This document shows, one piece after another, positions 41,860 through 51,540 of a DNA stretch of 64,000 bases. Both the position numbers and the translations under genes were made by a program. How positions within the stretch are numbered: the stretch's first letter is position 1; every line of letters starts with the position of its first letter. Source of the stretch: Chloroflexota bacterium. Lineage in GTDB: Bacteria > Chloroflexota > Dehalococcoidia > JACPQK01. The notes beneath the pieces are model-generated. The model was given only the letters and a program-made list of their open reading frames with translations. It did not search any database and had not been told where the DNA came from. The stretch spans positions 40,971 through 104,970 of the forward strand of contig JACPQM010000064.1 of the NCBI GenBank assembly GCA_016190505.1, in the 5' to 3' direction.

Positions 41860-43026
41860 TCATACATCATTTCCGCGCACCATTTCCACGAACCGCTCGA
41901 ACAGGTACATGTTGTCCCAGGGGCCCGGCGAGGCCTCGGAGTGGTACTGGATGGAGATTATGGGCAGCTCCTGGTGGCGCAGGCCCTCCACGGTGCCATC
42001 GTTCAGGTTGAGGTGGCTCACCTCCACACCCGGCGGTAAGCTGTCGGCGTCTACAGCGTAGCCGTGGTTCTGAGCGGTGATATAGACCAGCCCAGTCGCC
42101 AGGTCCTTTACCGGATGGTTGGCCCCCCTGTGGCCGAACTTGAGCTTGTAGGTGCGCCCGCCGAAGGCCCAGGCCAGCATCTGGTGGCCCAGGCAGATGC
42201 CCATGACGGGCAGCTTGCCCACCAGCGCCCGCGTGGTCTCGGTGACATAGCCCAGTAGGGCGGGGTCTCCAGGGCCTGGGGATAGCACCACGCCGTCCGG
42301 CTTAAGCGCGAAGATGTCCTCGGCGGAGGTGGCAGCCGGGACTGCGGTCACCGAACAGCCCAGACGGCGCAGCGAGCGCAGGATGTTGAACTTGAGGCCG
42401 CAGTCCAGGGCCACGATGTGAGGGGCGGGGCCCTCTCCTCGTAACCCCCTCTCCGAGACGGAGAGGGGGGGCATGGTTTTCTGGGACACGGCCCCGCTTG
42501 GGCGTGTCGGGCCGTTGTCTGACCAGGTGTACGGCATCTCGGTGCTCACCTGGCGCACGAAGTCAAAGGAGTCGTAGCGAGGCAGCTCGCGGAGACGGGC
42601 CAGCGCTTGCTCGGCCGTCTCGTCGCAGGTGATGGTGCCCATCATGACGCCCGCCAGGCGCAGGCGGCGGGTAATGGCCCGGGTGTCCACACCGGCGATG
42701 CCGGGGATGCCCTGAGAGGCCAGGAACTCGGCCACCGTGCCCGTGGACTGCCAGTGGCTGGGGGCAGCGCATTCCTCGCGCACCACGAATCCCGACACCT
42801 GGATGCGGCGCGACTCGAAGTCCTCCCGGTTGACCCCGTAGTTGCCGATGAGGGGGTAGGTGGGCACCACGATCTGCCCCGCGTAGGAGGGATCGGTGAG
42901 CATCTCCTGATAGCCGGTCATGGCGGTGTTGAACACCACCTCGCCCCAGGCCCGGCCCTCGGCGCCAAAGCCGTAGCCCTGGTAGACCGAGCCGTCCTCC
43001 AGCACCAGGATGGCGTCCCTAGGCAC
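41860..43026 (-). CDS. carA: Carbamoyl-phosphate synthase small subunit with a repeat-derived insertion
   Basis: 388 residues, GTG start overlapping pyrC by 8 nt. N-terminal domain LVLEDGSVYQGYGFGAEG..., then the class I glutaminase: LSPGPGDP, MGICLGHQMLAWAFGG with the catalytic Cys, and IISIQYHSEASPGP (His and Glu of the triad; Ser replaces the usual Pro after His). It supplies ammonia to CarB. Between the two domains the chain gains about 20 residues (QKTMPPLSVSERGLRGEGP) encoded by a family-A stem-loop at 42445-42469 and flanks. Confidence 0.95.
   Translation of the reverse strand: MPRDAILVLEDGSVYQGYGFGAEGRAWGEVVFNTAMTGYQEMLTDPSYAGQIVVPTYPLIGNYGVNREDFESRRIQVSGFVVREECAAPSHWQSTGTVAEFLASQGIPGIAGVDTRAITRRLRLAGVMMGTITCDETAEQALARLRELPRYDSFDFVRQVSTEMPYTWSDNGPTRPSGAVSQKTMPPLSVSERGLRGEGPAPHIVALDCGLKFNILRSLRRLGCSVTAVPAATSAEDIFALKPDGVVLSPGPGDPALLGYVTETTRALVGKLPVMGICLGHQMLAWAFGGRTYKLKFGHRGANHPVKDLATGLVYITAQNHGYAVDADSLPPGVEVSHLNLNDGTVEGLRHQELPIISIQYHSEASPGPWDNMYLFERFVEMVRGNDV
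42445..42469. repeat. Family-A stem-loop inside carA
   Basis: Perfect 10-bp arms CCCCCTCTCC / GGAGAGGGGG around GAGAC, in frame at the interdomain junction of CarA. Same family as 717, 4515, 34243 and 40041. Confidence 0.9.
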
Positions 43027-44431
43027 CGGCCACCTCCACAGCCTTTTGTACCGCGAGCCCGGGGGCAGCGTACGCGATTCCCCCTCCCACTATGGTGGCC
43101 ATGACCCTGCCCTTGAGCCGCCAGCCGGCCAGGGGTGTGTTCTTTCCCTTTGAGGCGAACTGACCGGGGTCTACCGTCCACTCAGCGTTGGGGTCGAAGA
43201 CGGTGACATCGGCAGGGGCACCCACCCGGAGGCTGCCCAGACCCGAAAGCCCCTGGTCCGCCAGTCCCCTTTCGATAATGCGGGCCGGTCCCGAGGTCAG
43301 CCGGGCCACCAGGGTAGGCAGGTCCAGAACGCTGGCATGGACCAGGCCCATCACCAGGCCAAAGGCCGTCTCCAGGCCACTGATGCCCGAGGCCGCCTGG
43401 TCGAACTCGCATAGCTTGTCGGCCAGAGTGTGCGGGGCGTGGTCGGTGGCAATGGCCTGTATCACGCCCTCGGCCAGGGCCTGGCGGAGCGCCTCAACAT
43501 CGGCCTGCGCCCGCAAGGGAGGATTGACCTTGGCGTTGGCGTCATAGGCGCCCGGCCCCAGGGCAGCCGTAATGTCGCCTCCTTTGGGCCCCAGCACCAG
43601 GGCCTCGGTGAGCATGAGGTGGTGCGGCGTGGCCTCGGCGGTGACCGTCCCGACACGTCGGGACTGCTGTTCCCGGCGGACAAGCTCGACAGCGCCCGCC
43701 GTGCTCACGTGCTGGATATGCACATGCGCCCCGGTGAGCTCGGCCAGGGCGATGTCCCGGGCCACGGCCGCCTCCTCGGCGGCGGCAGGCATACCCTTCA
43801 GGCCCAGCCGGTGGGCGAGCGCGCTTTCATTCATGACGCCGCCCGCAGCCAGCGCCGGGTCCTCGCAGTGCTCCAGGACGGGCCGGCCCAGGGCGCGGGC
43901 ATACTCCAGGGCATGGCGCAGCAGGCGGGCATCGGCTACCGGCCGGCCGTCGTCACTGTAGGCGACAGCGCCGGCCTCGGCTAGCTCCCCGAACTCGGCG
44001 AGCTGCTTGCCCTGCTGGCCCTGGGTGACACAGGCCACGGGCAACACCCGCACCGAGCCTTCCGTGCGGGCCTTGTGGAGAACAAGCTCCACGGTGGCCC
44101 GGCTGTCCACGGTGGGCCTGGTGTTGGCCATGGAGCATACGGTGGTGAAGCCACCCCGAGCCGCGGCCCGAGTGCCCGTGGCGATGGTCTCCTTGTCCTC
44201 GAAGCCTGGCTCTCGCAGGTGGCAGTGCAGGTCAATGAACCCAGGACATACCACCAGGCCAGGCACGGAGATAACCGCATTGGGTTTCACGGGCGGCTCG
44301 CCCTGCCCCCACCACTCGATCCGACCGTCCTTGAAGAGCAGACTGCCCACGGCATCCAGCCCTTGGGAGGGATCCAGGAGACGGCCCTCGTGGATGAGCA
44401 GGGTCTTGCCCTCTGCCTGCGTCGGTGCCAT
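43019..44431 (-). CDS. pyrC: Dihydroorotase
   Basis: 470 residues from the ATG at 44431, longer than the ~430 of typical type I enzymes. Metal and active-site motifs: GFIDLHCHLREPGFEDKE, EHCEDPAL, IQHVSTAGAVELV, TAEATPHHLML, and AIATDHAPHT with the catalytic Asp. Cyclises carbamoyl aspartate to dihydroorotate. The segment REQQSRRVGT just before VTAEATPHH is encoded across an 18-bp palindrome (43647-43664), and another stretch (GPKGGDITAALGPGAY) also looks inserted. Confidence 0.95.
   Translation of the reverse strand: MAPTQAEGKTLLIHEGRLLDPSQGLDAVGSLLFKDGRIEWWGQGEPPVKPNAVISVPGLVVCPGFIDLHCHLREPGFEDKETIATGTRAAARGGFTTVCSMANTRPTVDSRATVELVLHKARTEGSVRVLPVACVTQGQQGKQLAEFGELAEAGAVAYSDDGRPVADARLLRHALEYARALGRPVLEHCEDPALAAGGVMNESALAHRLGLKGMPAAAEEAAVARDIALAELTGAHVHIQHVSTAGAVELVRREQQSRRVGTVTAEATPHHLMLTEALVLGPKGGDITAALGPGAYDANAKVNPPLRAQADVEALRQALAEGVIQAIATDHAPHTLADKLCEFDQAASGISGLETAFGLVMGLVHASVLDLPTLVARLTSGPARIIERGLADQGLSGLGSLRVGAPADVTVFDPNAEWTVDPGQFASKGKNTPLAGWRLKGRVMATIVGGGIAYAAPGLAVQKAVEVAGA
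43647..43664. repeat. GTCCCGACACGTCGGGAC palindrome inside pyrC (family D)
   Basis: Eight-bp perfect arms. It sits in frame next to the HH metal motif of dihydroorotase and encodes SRRVGT. Confidence 0.85.
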
Positions 44432-44446
44432 CACTTCGCCCTCATC

Positions 44447-44530
44447 CTTCGCCCTGCTCAGGACAGGCTCTCAATCCTCTTCCTTCGGCTGCGCTCAGGG
44501 CAGGCCCAAAGGGAGAGGAGGTCGCCCAAC
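44447..44530. repeat. Family-E repeats between pyrB and pyrC
   Basis: CTTCGCCCTGCTCAGGACAGG and CTTCGGCTGCGCTCAGGGCAGG are two diverged copies in tandem, followed by a CCCAAAGGGAGAGGAGG word. They fill most of the 133-bp gap. Confidence 0.7.
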
Positions 44531-44564
44531 CCTTCTCTGGCAGAACCGACAATCAGGGTAGCCA

Positions 44565-45569
44565 TTACTGGCCCCTGCCCAGCAGCAAGTAGAGCAGGGC
44601 CATGCGGATGGCCACGCCATTGGTCACCTGCTCCTCGATGACGGACTGGACCCCGTGGGCCACGTCCGGCGTAAGCTCCACACCTTCGTTCACCGGGCCC
44701 GGGTGCATAAGCAGCGCGCCGGGCCGGGCACGGGCCAACCGCTCGCGGGTGATCTGATAGCTGCGCACATACTCGCGGATGCTGGGCAGAAGCCCCTGCT
44801 CCTGGCGCTCCAGTTGGAGGCGGAGGCCCATGACCACATCTGCCCCTTCTAGCGCCCGGTCCAGGTCCGTCTCCACAGGGCACGCCGGCCAGCCGGCATC
44901 CCCGTTGGAGCCGGGTAGCAGGCTGGGCGGGCCGCACAAGGTCACCTCCAGGCCGAGGGTCGTCATGGCGCTCAGGTTGGAGCGGGCCACCCGGCTGTGC
45001 AGGATGTCCCCCACCAGCACGGCCTTGAGGCCGGCCAAACGGCCCAGGTGACGGCGGATGGTATAAAGGTCGAGAAGGGCCTGGGTGGGATGGGCGTGGC
45101 AGCCGTCTCCGGCGTTGACGATGGCCATGTCCAGGTGCCTGGCGGCCAGGTATGGCGCGCCCGAGGCGCTATGGCGCATGACTACCAGGTCGGCCCCCAG
45201 CGATTGGATGGTCCGCAGCGTGTCCAGCAGCGACTCTCCCTTGGCCACGCTGCTGGTGGCGGCGGCAATGCTGGTGCAATCAGCGCTCAGGGCCTTGGCC
45301 GCCATCTCGAAGGAGACGCGAGTACGGGTGCTGGGCTCGAAGAAGACGGTGACCACCGACTTGCCGCGCAGCGTGGGCACCTTCTTTATCTCGCGCCCCA
45401 ACACCTCGCGCATGGCATCGGCCGTCTCGAACACCAGGTCATAGTCGGCGACCGAGAAGTCGTCCACGTCCAAGACGTGACGCCGGCTCCACGTCCTGTG
45501 CGCCGCCGCTGTTGCTGCGTCCTGAGCCTGACGAAGGGCGGTGAGTGCGCTGGCCTCGTTTGTAGTCAT
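44565..45569 (-). CDS. pyrB: Aspartate carbamoyltransferase catalytic subunit
   Basis: 334 residues. Carbamoyl-phosphate site [45 protein letters not shown], and [12 protein letters not shown] near the end. Transfers the carbamoyl group to aspartate. The N-terminal ~25 residues ([21 protein letters not shown]) exceed the family and are partly encoded by a CCTGAGCCTGACGAAGGG repeat at 45521-45538. No pyrI regulatory subunit is present. Confidence 0.95.
   Translation of the reverse strand: MTTNEASALTALRQAQDAATAAAHRTWSRRHVLDVDDFSVADYDLVFETADAMREVLGREIKKVPTLRGKSVVTVFFEPSTRTRVSFEMAAKALSADCTSIAAATSSVAKGESLLDTLRTIQSLGADLVVMRHSASGAPYLAARHLDMAIVNAGDGCHAHPTQALLDLYTIRRHLGRLAGLKAVLVGDILHSRVARSNLSAMTTLGLEVTLCGPPSLLPGSNGDAGWPACPVETDLDRALEGADVVMGLRLQLERQEQGLLPSIREYVRSYQITRERLARARPGALLMHPGPVNEGVELTPDVAHGVQSVIEEQVTNGVAIRMALLYLLLGRGQ
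45521..45538. repeat. Family-E-related repeat inside the 5' end of pyrB
   Basis: CCTGAGCCTGACGAAGGG is the reverse-complement form of the CCCTTCG...CTCAGG words at 7893, 32043 and 44447. Confidence 0.7.
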
Positions 45570-45575
45570 GCTCTC

Positions 45576-46309
<734 letters not shown>

Positions 46310-46425
46310 TGCCATTGCGGCTCCCCTAGTCAGTGGATTGAAGACTCTCTCCCGTCATTGCGAGCTAGGTGAGGCAGGGGTCGCCGCCGCCCTGTGTTCA
46401 AAATGACGTGGGAGCGTTTTTATGA

Positions 46426-46570
46426 TGTCATTCTGAGTCCTTCCGCAGAAGGACGAAGAATCCGCAGTCCCCTGGTTCTACTGTTGGTCCGCGACTGTAC
46501 GCGGGGGTAGCGGATTCTTCGCTGACGATGTTGCCGGCTGAGTGCAGTGGAGGGCTCGCTCAGAATGACA
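46426..46570. repeat. Family-G element, second copy
   Basis: 145 bp bounded by TGTCATTCTGA and TCAGAATGACA, with GTCCTTCCGCAGAAGGAC and GAAGAATCCGC...GCGGATTCTTC arms. Together with a GTCATTGCGAG word near 46355 and the GTGGGTTCCGCT repeat (46683-46712) it fills the 430-bp space between the pyr promoter and the gene at 46739; no gene seen. Confidence 0.8.
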
Positions 46571-46738
46571 GATCCGGAACCGCGTCCTTCAAAGTTCAAT
46601 AGGCCGGGGCGCCGACCCAATGTAGGGCAACGAATATTGCGGACACCCCATTCGCAGACCGTTGGTCGCCACGCGCGCGGAGGTGGGTTCCGCTGCGCTA
46701 CACCCACCCTACTCGGCCTCTGGGGCCGTGGACAAGCC

Positions 46739-48109
46739 CTACCCCACCCAGTACGGGTGCTCGCGGGTCTCCTTCATGGTCCAGGTAACTGGGTCGAGGG
46801 CGAAGTCCTTCATGTAGTCGCCCGGGGCGTTGATGCCCGGGATGGCCGGCCACCAGGCCTCTTGCAGCAGGTCCTTGGGGTCGCCGTAGCGCGCGGCCAT
46901 GGCCAGTATCTCCGGGTCATCCAGCGCCGTGAGATGGCCTTTGTCTATAATCAGCACCGGCTCGCCCCGTTGGGTCACCCCGTCCAGCGTGGCGAACAGG
47001 CAGTGGATGTGGACGTGGACCCAGGGCAGGCCCGGCCGCGTCTGGCCCATGGGCGGCCCCAGGCCGTTGTGGATGAAGCCGGTGCGCCGCCGCTCGTGGA
47101 GGCAGTTGGCGTAGCACTTGAACAGCCCCTCCTGCTCCAGGCGGAAGACCTTAGGCTCCCCACCGATGGCGCATTCGAAGAACCAGAACAGGCCGGTGTC
47201 GGCGATCTCGTACTCCCCCTTGGGCCCGTACAGGAACTTGACGGGAGGCAGCCTGGTCTCCCGGTACATGTCCAGCTTGTCCCGCCAGGCGTCGCCGTAC
47301 ACGCCACCGCCCTCCACCCTGACCACCTGTCCCCGCTCGATGTTGGCCTTGGTGTAGGGGAATGCTCCCATGTGGTTGGTAGTGCCGGCAATCACGCCCT
47401 CGCAGTCATCCCTGCCTCCATACCCGTGGCCGATGTTCATGGGCCGGGCGAAGAGGTGCCCGGGGTAGATCACCCGCTCGTCGTTGTAGTTGGTCCAGTG
47501 TACGTCGGTGCCCTCGGGGTCGGTGAGGTGCAACCTCTCACAGGACTGGACCTGCGCCCATGTCTTCGAGGCAATCGCCTCGAACAGCTCGGGCGGGAAG
47601 TCCACCACGCCGCCATCGGTGTAGTCCTCCAGGTTGAAGAACCCGAAACGGCGCCAGGGGATGGGCACCGGCGGGACCGGGCCGGCCGCCCCGCTGATTA
47701 TCTTGGTGTAGCCCTCGCGCTCGATCATGGCCCGGGCGGTGGCCGGGCGGATGAGGTCGCACATCACGCTGTAATAGTACGAGAAGTCGTCCTCTTCCTT
47801 GCCCATGCTGATGGCCTCGTGGCTGGCCACCTCTTGGGGCGGCGCCACCGGAGTGGAGTCTATGGTCACCAGGTCAACGCGGGCGCCCTTCTCCTGGAGC
47901 AACCGGCGGAAGGTGTCAATGACCATGGGGTGATGCTCGGTCAGCGATACCAGCAGTATCTTGTCGTCCGGCACGATCCCGTAGTCCGGCCACAGGCGCA
48001 GGTTCGAGCCAGGACGCGGGCTGAGCAGGCGTTCGAGCTTGAGACGCACGTCGTTGTCGGTGGGTTTGCGCAGCTTGAGATAGCGCGGCGCTGGATAGCC
48101 GGTCAACAT
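46739..48109 (-). CDS. Conserved protein, possibly M29 aminopeptidase / dihydroxypyridine dioxygenase-like
   Basis: 456 residues; ATG with AAAGGGGGAAG upstream. The opening DKILLVSLTEHHPMVIDTFRRLLQEKGARVDLVTID and the middle ERLHLTDPEGTDVHWTN resemble the aminopeptidase T/AmpS-like fold, in which HITDPxGTDL is a substrate-side motif. His and Asp/Glu residues that could bind metal occur in GHLFARPMNIGHGYGGRDDCEGVIAGT and WVHVHIHCLFATLDG. Function and family are uncertain; it stands alone between the pyr promoter and rnhA. Confidence 0.6.
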   Translation of the reverse strand: MLTGYPAPRYLKLRKPTDNDVRLKLERLLSPRPGSNLRLWPDYGIVPDDKILLVSLTEHHPMVIDTFRRLLQEKGARVDLVTIDSTPVAPPQEVASHEAISMGKEEDDFSYYYSVMCDLIRPATARAMIEREGYTKIISGAAGPVPPVPIPWRRFGFFNLEDYTDGGVVDFPPELFEAIASKTWAQVQSCERLHLTDPEGTDVHWTNYNDERVIYPGHLFARPMNIGHGYGGRDDCEGVIAGTTNHMGAFPYTKANIERGQVVRVEGGGVYGDAWRDKLDMYRETRLPPVKFLYGPKGEYEIADTGLFWFFECAIGGEPKVFRLEQEGLFKCYANCLHERRRTGFIHNGLGPPMGQTRPGLPWVHVHIHCLFATLDGVTQRGEPVLIIDKGHLTALDDPEILAMAARYGDPKDLLQEAWWPAIPGINAPGDYMKDFALDPVTWTMKETREHPYWVG

Positions 48110-48201
48110 GGCTTCCCCCTTTCGATTTGCCCGCCCTCAGAGCGGTGTCCGGGCGGCTGGCCCGCGGACCCGTCTCTCCAACTGCTGCCTGCTCCGGCTG
48201 G

Positions 48202-48717
48202 TCAGGGAGCTCGCCCCAACGGGCCTGCTTCATAGCCTTCGTCAACCAGAAGCCGGGACTCCCTGGCAGCGCGCACCGCCAATTCGTCGCACCGTCCGTT
48301 CTCGGCATTGCCCGCGTGCCCTCTGACCCACTTGAACTCGACCTTGTGGCGCTCGCAAAGCCGCAGAAGTCTCTCCCACAGGTCAGGGTTCAGAGCCCTG
48401 TCTCTTTCGTTCCGCTTCCAGCCGTGGGCACGCCATCTCTTGGCCCACCCCAGGCCCATTGCCTTGACCAGGTACTCGGAGTCGCTGAACAGAGTGACCT
48501 GACACCGCTCCGTCAGAGCCTCCAGGCCAGCGATGGCTGCCAGGATCTCCATGCGGTTGTTCGTGGTCCTTCGGTAGCCCTGTGACAGCTCTGCCCTGTG
48601 TTGCCCGTTTACGAGGATGACGCCGTAGCCGCCCGGCCCTGGGTTGCCGGTGCAGGCGCCGTCGGTGTAGATGGATACGTCTTTCAGCCCGCTGCTAGAC
48701 TTCCCGTGCGTATTCAT
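48202..48717 (-). CDS. rnhA: Ribonuclease HI
   Basis: 171 residues from the ATG at 48717; the frame opens further upstream over the HicA stop but without family similarity. Catalytic acids: [49 protein letters not shown], and the C-terminal [17 protein letters not shown]. Degrades RNA in RNA-DNA hybrids. Slightly longer than E. coli RnhA (155) at the C-terminus. Confidence 0.95.
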   Translation of the reverse strand: MNTHGKSSSGLKDVSIYTDGACTGNPGPGGYGVILVNGQHRAELSQGYRRTTNNRMEILAAIAGLEALTERCQVTLFSDSEYLVKAMGLGWAKRWRAHGWKRNERDRALNPDLWERLLRLCERHKVEFKWVRGHAGNAENGRCDELAVRAARESRLLVDEGYEAGPLGRAP

Positions 48718-48820
48718 GGCCGGAGGCCCAACCCCTTCCGCAGGCCAGGGGCCAAGCAGTACTTCAGCTTGCCCGAAACAAAGGTATTCTAGCACAAGAG
48801 TGTAGTGCAAAGAGTACCCC

Positions 48821-49060
48821 CTATTTGCGGCCCACTCTGTCGAGGATCTCAAAGTAATCCTCACGGCTCATTCCGACTGCCCGCATGTTGTTCCTTATTA
48901 TGAAGACGGGGACCTCTTCATAGCGGGGGATTATCACCGGCCGTCTAGCTCTGGGATGGTCGTAGACGAGGTGAGAGGATGTCGGGTGGACGAACGTGCA
49001 ACCGTAGGCTTCAAAGACGCGCACCTGCGTCTGCCAGTTTGTTGGAGCAAGTCTAGGCAC
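48821..49060 (-). CDS. hicA: HicA-type toxin
   Basis: 79 residues, GTG start. Double-stranded-RNA-binding-like fold of HicA/Ycf[60 protein letters not shown]. The catalytic His lies in SSHLVY, where HicA proteins usually have G-S-H. Probable mRNA-cleaving toxin, 31 bp downstream of hicB. Confidence 0.88.
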   Translation of the reverse strand: MPRLAPTNWQTQVRVFEAYGCTFVHPTSSHLVYDHPRARRPVIIPRYEEVPVFIIRNNMRAVGMSREDYFEILDRVGRK

Positions 49061-49091
49061 TTGCCTGGTGGACCGAAGGATTTCGTGTCGG

Positions 49092-49382
49092 CTAACCGAT
49101 AGGGATGGGCACCCGGATGTCTTCTATGGACCTGAAATGTGAACGGGAAACTAGAGGCATTGAAGTCTGGCCAGGGCCCAACTCGAACCCGCCCTCCTCC
49201 AACAGTTCCCTCAACGTACCCTTACGCGATGTTTCCTCGAAGAAGATGTCCAGCGCCTCGCGGATATTCGTCTTGGCCTCTTCGGGCGTGTTGCCCGCTG
49301 AAGATACGTCCAACTCGTGGCAGTAGGCAATGTACATGTTGCCCTCCTGCCATATCTCCACGGTCAGTTGTATGGTCTTCAT
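49092..49382 (-). CDS. hicB: HicB-type antitoxin
   Basis: 96 residues. MKTIQLTVEIWQEGNMYIAYCHELDVSSAGNTPEEAKTNIREALDIFFEE is the HicB partial RNase-H fold. No C-terminal HTH or RHH DNA-binding domain is visible, so autoregulation may be weak. Precedes hicA on the same strand. Confidence 0.88.
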   Translation of the reverse strand: MKTIQLTVEIWQEGNMYIAYCHELDVSSAGNTPEEAKTNIREALDIFFEETSRKGTLRELLEEGGFELGPGQTSMPLVSRSHFRSIEDIRVPIPIG

Positions 49383-49426
49383 TTCGCCCTCAACAAGTCA
49401 GATTCTGCATGCTGCTGGCACCCTGC

Positions 49427-49519
49427 TGGCGGAGACGGTGGGATTCGAACCCACGGTCCCGGGTTAAGCGGGACACGCGCTCTCCAGGCGCGCCTGTTAG
49501 ACCACTCCAGCACGTCTCC
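49427..49519 (-). tRNA. tRNA-Ser (anticodon GGA)
   Basis: 93 nt including an encoded CCA. Acceptor arms GGAGACG / CGTCTCC pair fully, discriminator G73 as expected for serine; anticodon stem GGCGCG/CGCGT region with loop CTGGAGA; long class II variable arm GTCCCGCTTAACCCGGGAC; T-loop GTTCGAATCC. It lies between hicB and the ABC exporter genes. Confidence 0.97.
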
Positions 49520-49541
49520 ACGCTACCAATTCTATCATGGC

Positions 49542-50510
49542 CTAGCCGCCAGTGGTTGAGGTCAGGTCCCTGCGACGAAAAAGCCAGAAGGCCATCAGTC
49601 CCGAGACCACCGTGTAGGCTGCCAGCACCAGTAAGGCGCGGATCTCCGACCCACCGTTGCCATCCAGGCCTGGCCCTTGGAGCGCGAAGCCACCACCCCA
49701 CTCGGTAATGTTACGTATCAGGAAGTAGTCAGCCACCTTGGGGAACCAGTCGAACAGGGCGGAGAAGATGGCCACGATGATCTGCTCGGCGAAGAAGTAG
49801 CCCAGGCCCATGGCCATGCCCGCGGCGGCGGAGCGCGTGAGCACCGTCACGAAGGATGTAACGATGGTGTAGACCACCAGGACAGACCAGGTCTTGCCCA
49901 GGGCATTCGCCGCGTGGCCCCATCCGCTGGATTCGATCCCGACACCGGCCAGTGCCCCGGCGACCAGGCTGCTAACCGAGGTGACGCCTGCCAGGACCAC
50001 CAGGCCGGCGGCACCCACCAGGGCTAGCAAGGCTAGCTTGCCGGCCAGGTAAGGCGCTCTACCCGTGCCGCGGGCCAACACTGTGCGCACTGTGCCCCAA
50101 CCGTATTCTGTGCCCACGGTGGAGGCGGCCAGTATGGCCAGCAGTATCAGGCCGAACATCTGCCCAAAGCCCAGGATCGTGGACAGGCTGCCAGGCAGGA
50201 CGAAGCTGTCCACGTGGTTTTCAAGCTGTTCCTCCCGGCGGGGCACTGCCTGCTCGCATTGCTGGAGCAGCCCCTCGACTATGCGCGGGTCTGTGTCTGG
50301 AGGCAGCCCCGAGGTGTTGCCCGCTTTCAGGTCGTTGCAGTTCACTACGACCGGGCCCTCTCCGCGCTCCCCGGGGCCGCCGGTCCCAAAGACCACCTGC
50401 CCGCCGCTGGCAAGTTGGGTCCGATAGGCGAAGTAACTTCCCCATAGGGCAAGCTGGGAGAAGAGCAAAAGGACCGCCAGCAGCACCCACGGCATCCAGC
50501 GCCGGCACAT
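49542..50510 (-). CDS. ABC-2 type transporter permease
   Basis: 322 residues from the ATG at 50510. About six membrane helices: one at the N-terminus (WVLLAVLLLFSQLALWG), a roughly 100-residue outer loop, then GFGQMFGLILLAILAASTVGTEYGWGTVRTVLARGTGR, the EYxxGT-type coupling motif of ABC-2 exporters. Homologues usually start some 14 residues earlier with a xxALxRxEWFK motif; here VAILVRWEWFK precedes the ATG in frame, and a strong AAGGAGG lies 7 nt before an ATA at 50552. Paired with the ATPase gene upstream; substrate unknown. Confidence 0.88.
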   Translation of the reverse strand: MCRRWMPWVLLAVLLLFSQLALWGSYFAYRTQLASGGQVVFGTGGPGERGEGPVVVNCNDLKAGNTSGLPPDTDPRIVEGLLQQCEQAVPRREEQLENHVDSFVLPGSLSTILGFGQMFGLILLAILAASTVGTEYGWGTVRTVLARGTGRAPYLAGKLALLALVGAAGLVVLAGVTSVSSLVAGALAGVGIESSGWGHAANALGKTWSVLVVYTIVTSFVTVLTRSAAAGMAMGLGYFFAEQIIVAIFSALFDWFPKVADYFLIRNITEWGGGFALQGPGLDGNGGSEIRALLVLAAYTVVSGLMAFWLFRRRDLTSTTGG

Positions 50511-50548
50511 CTTGAACCACTCCCAGCGGACCAGGATCGCAACGTGGG

Positions 50549-51490
50549 CTATGGCGTCGCCTCCTTCCCACTGGCGGGGGCGTCATCGCCGGTCACCGCC
50601 AGGAAGTAGCTTTCCAGGGTTGCCTGGACCGGAGCCATTTCCGCCACGAAGATGCCGCGCTGGGCCAGGGCTGCGGTGATCTCCCAGGACCGTTCTGGTG
50701 GTGCCCCGGCCAGCAGATACCCGTTCTCTGTCTTCACGTTCTTGACCCAGGAAAGCGAAGCGAGAGCTGCCGCTGTCCCGACATCGTCTGTGGTCTTGAG
50801 GCGGACCCCGACATGGCGGGACTCACGGAGCAGCTCCTGGACGTGCCCCTGGGCGATGAGTCGCCCTTTGGACAGGATGGCCACCTGGTCGCAGACCTGC
50901 TCTACCTCGTGGAGCAGGTGGCTGGACAGGAGCACAGTGCGGCCGCCACCGCCCAGGCCACGAATGAGCTCCCGTATCTCCGCCATGCCCGCGGGGTCCA
51001 GGCCGTTGGTAGGCTCATCAAGGAACAAGAGCTCGGGGTCCCCCAGCAGGGCGTAGGCGATACCCAGCCGCTGCTTCATGCCCAGCGAGTACGTGGCAAA
51101 CTTGCTGTTGGCTCGGACAGCGAGGCCGACCATCTCCAACAGGCGGTCTACCTCCTGCGGCTTGCCTTGGCCGTTGATACCTTGGAAATAGAGAAGGTTG
51201 GCCCGGCCCGAGAGGTAAGGGTAGAAGGCAGGGGCTTCCACGATGGCGCCGACCCGGCGCAGGGCCTGGTCGTGGCCACCGTCCGTGTCCTGGCCTAGAA
51301 GGCTCATTGTTCCCGAGGTGGGTCTCACCAGACCGAGGAGCATGGCCATGGTGGTGGTCTTGCCCGAGCCGTTGGGTCCCAACAAGCCGAACACACCACC
51401 CCGTGGCACCTGTAATGAGAGGCCATCCACAGCCAGGACCCGTCCGTACCATTTGGTCAGGCCCCTGGTCTCGATCACCAGATCGTTCAT
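50549..51490 (-). CDS. ABC transporter ATP-binding protein
   Basis: 313 residues from the ATG at 51490. Walker A GPNGSGKTT, Q-loop replaced by the VEAPAFYPYL type seen in ABC-2 exporters, signature YSLGMKQRLGIA, Walker B LLFLDEPTNGLD, and H-loop SSHLLHEVEQ. The C-terminal ~90 residues form the DUF4162-like regulatory extension. Drives the permease downstream, probably for drug, lantibiotic or lipid export. Confidence 0.93.
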   Translation of the reverse strand: MNDLVIETRGLTKWYGRVLAVDGLSLQVPRGGVFGLLGPNGSGKTTTMAMLLGLVRPTSGTMSLLGQDTDGGHDQALRRVGAIVEAPAFYPYLSGRANLLYFQGINGQGKPQEVDRLLEMVGLAVRANSKFATYSLGMKQRLGIAYALLGDPELLFLDEPTNGLDPAGMAEIRELIRGLGGGGRTVLLSSHLLHEVEQVCDQVAILSKGRLIAQGHVQELLRESRHVGVRLKTTDDVGTAAALASLSWVKNVKTENGYLLAGAPPERSWEITAALAQRGIFVAEMAPVQATLESYFLAVTGDDAPASGKEATP

Positions 51491-51540
51491 CGGGAAACTT
51501 CCGCAGGCACAGCAACTCACATTATTGCTCTTGCCCCCGC

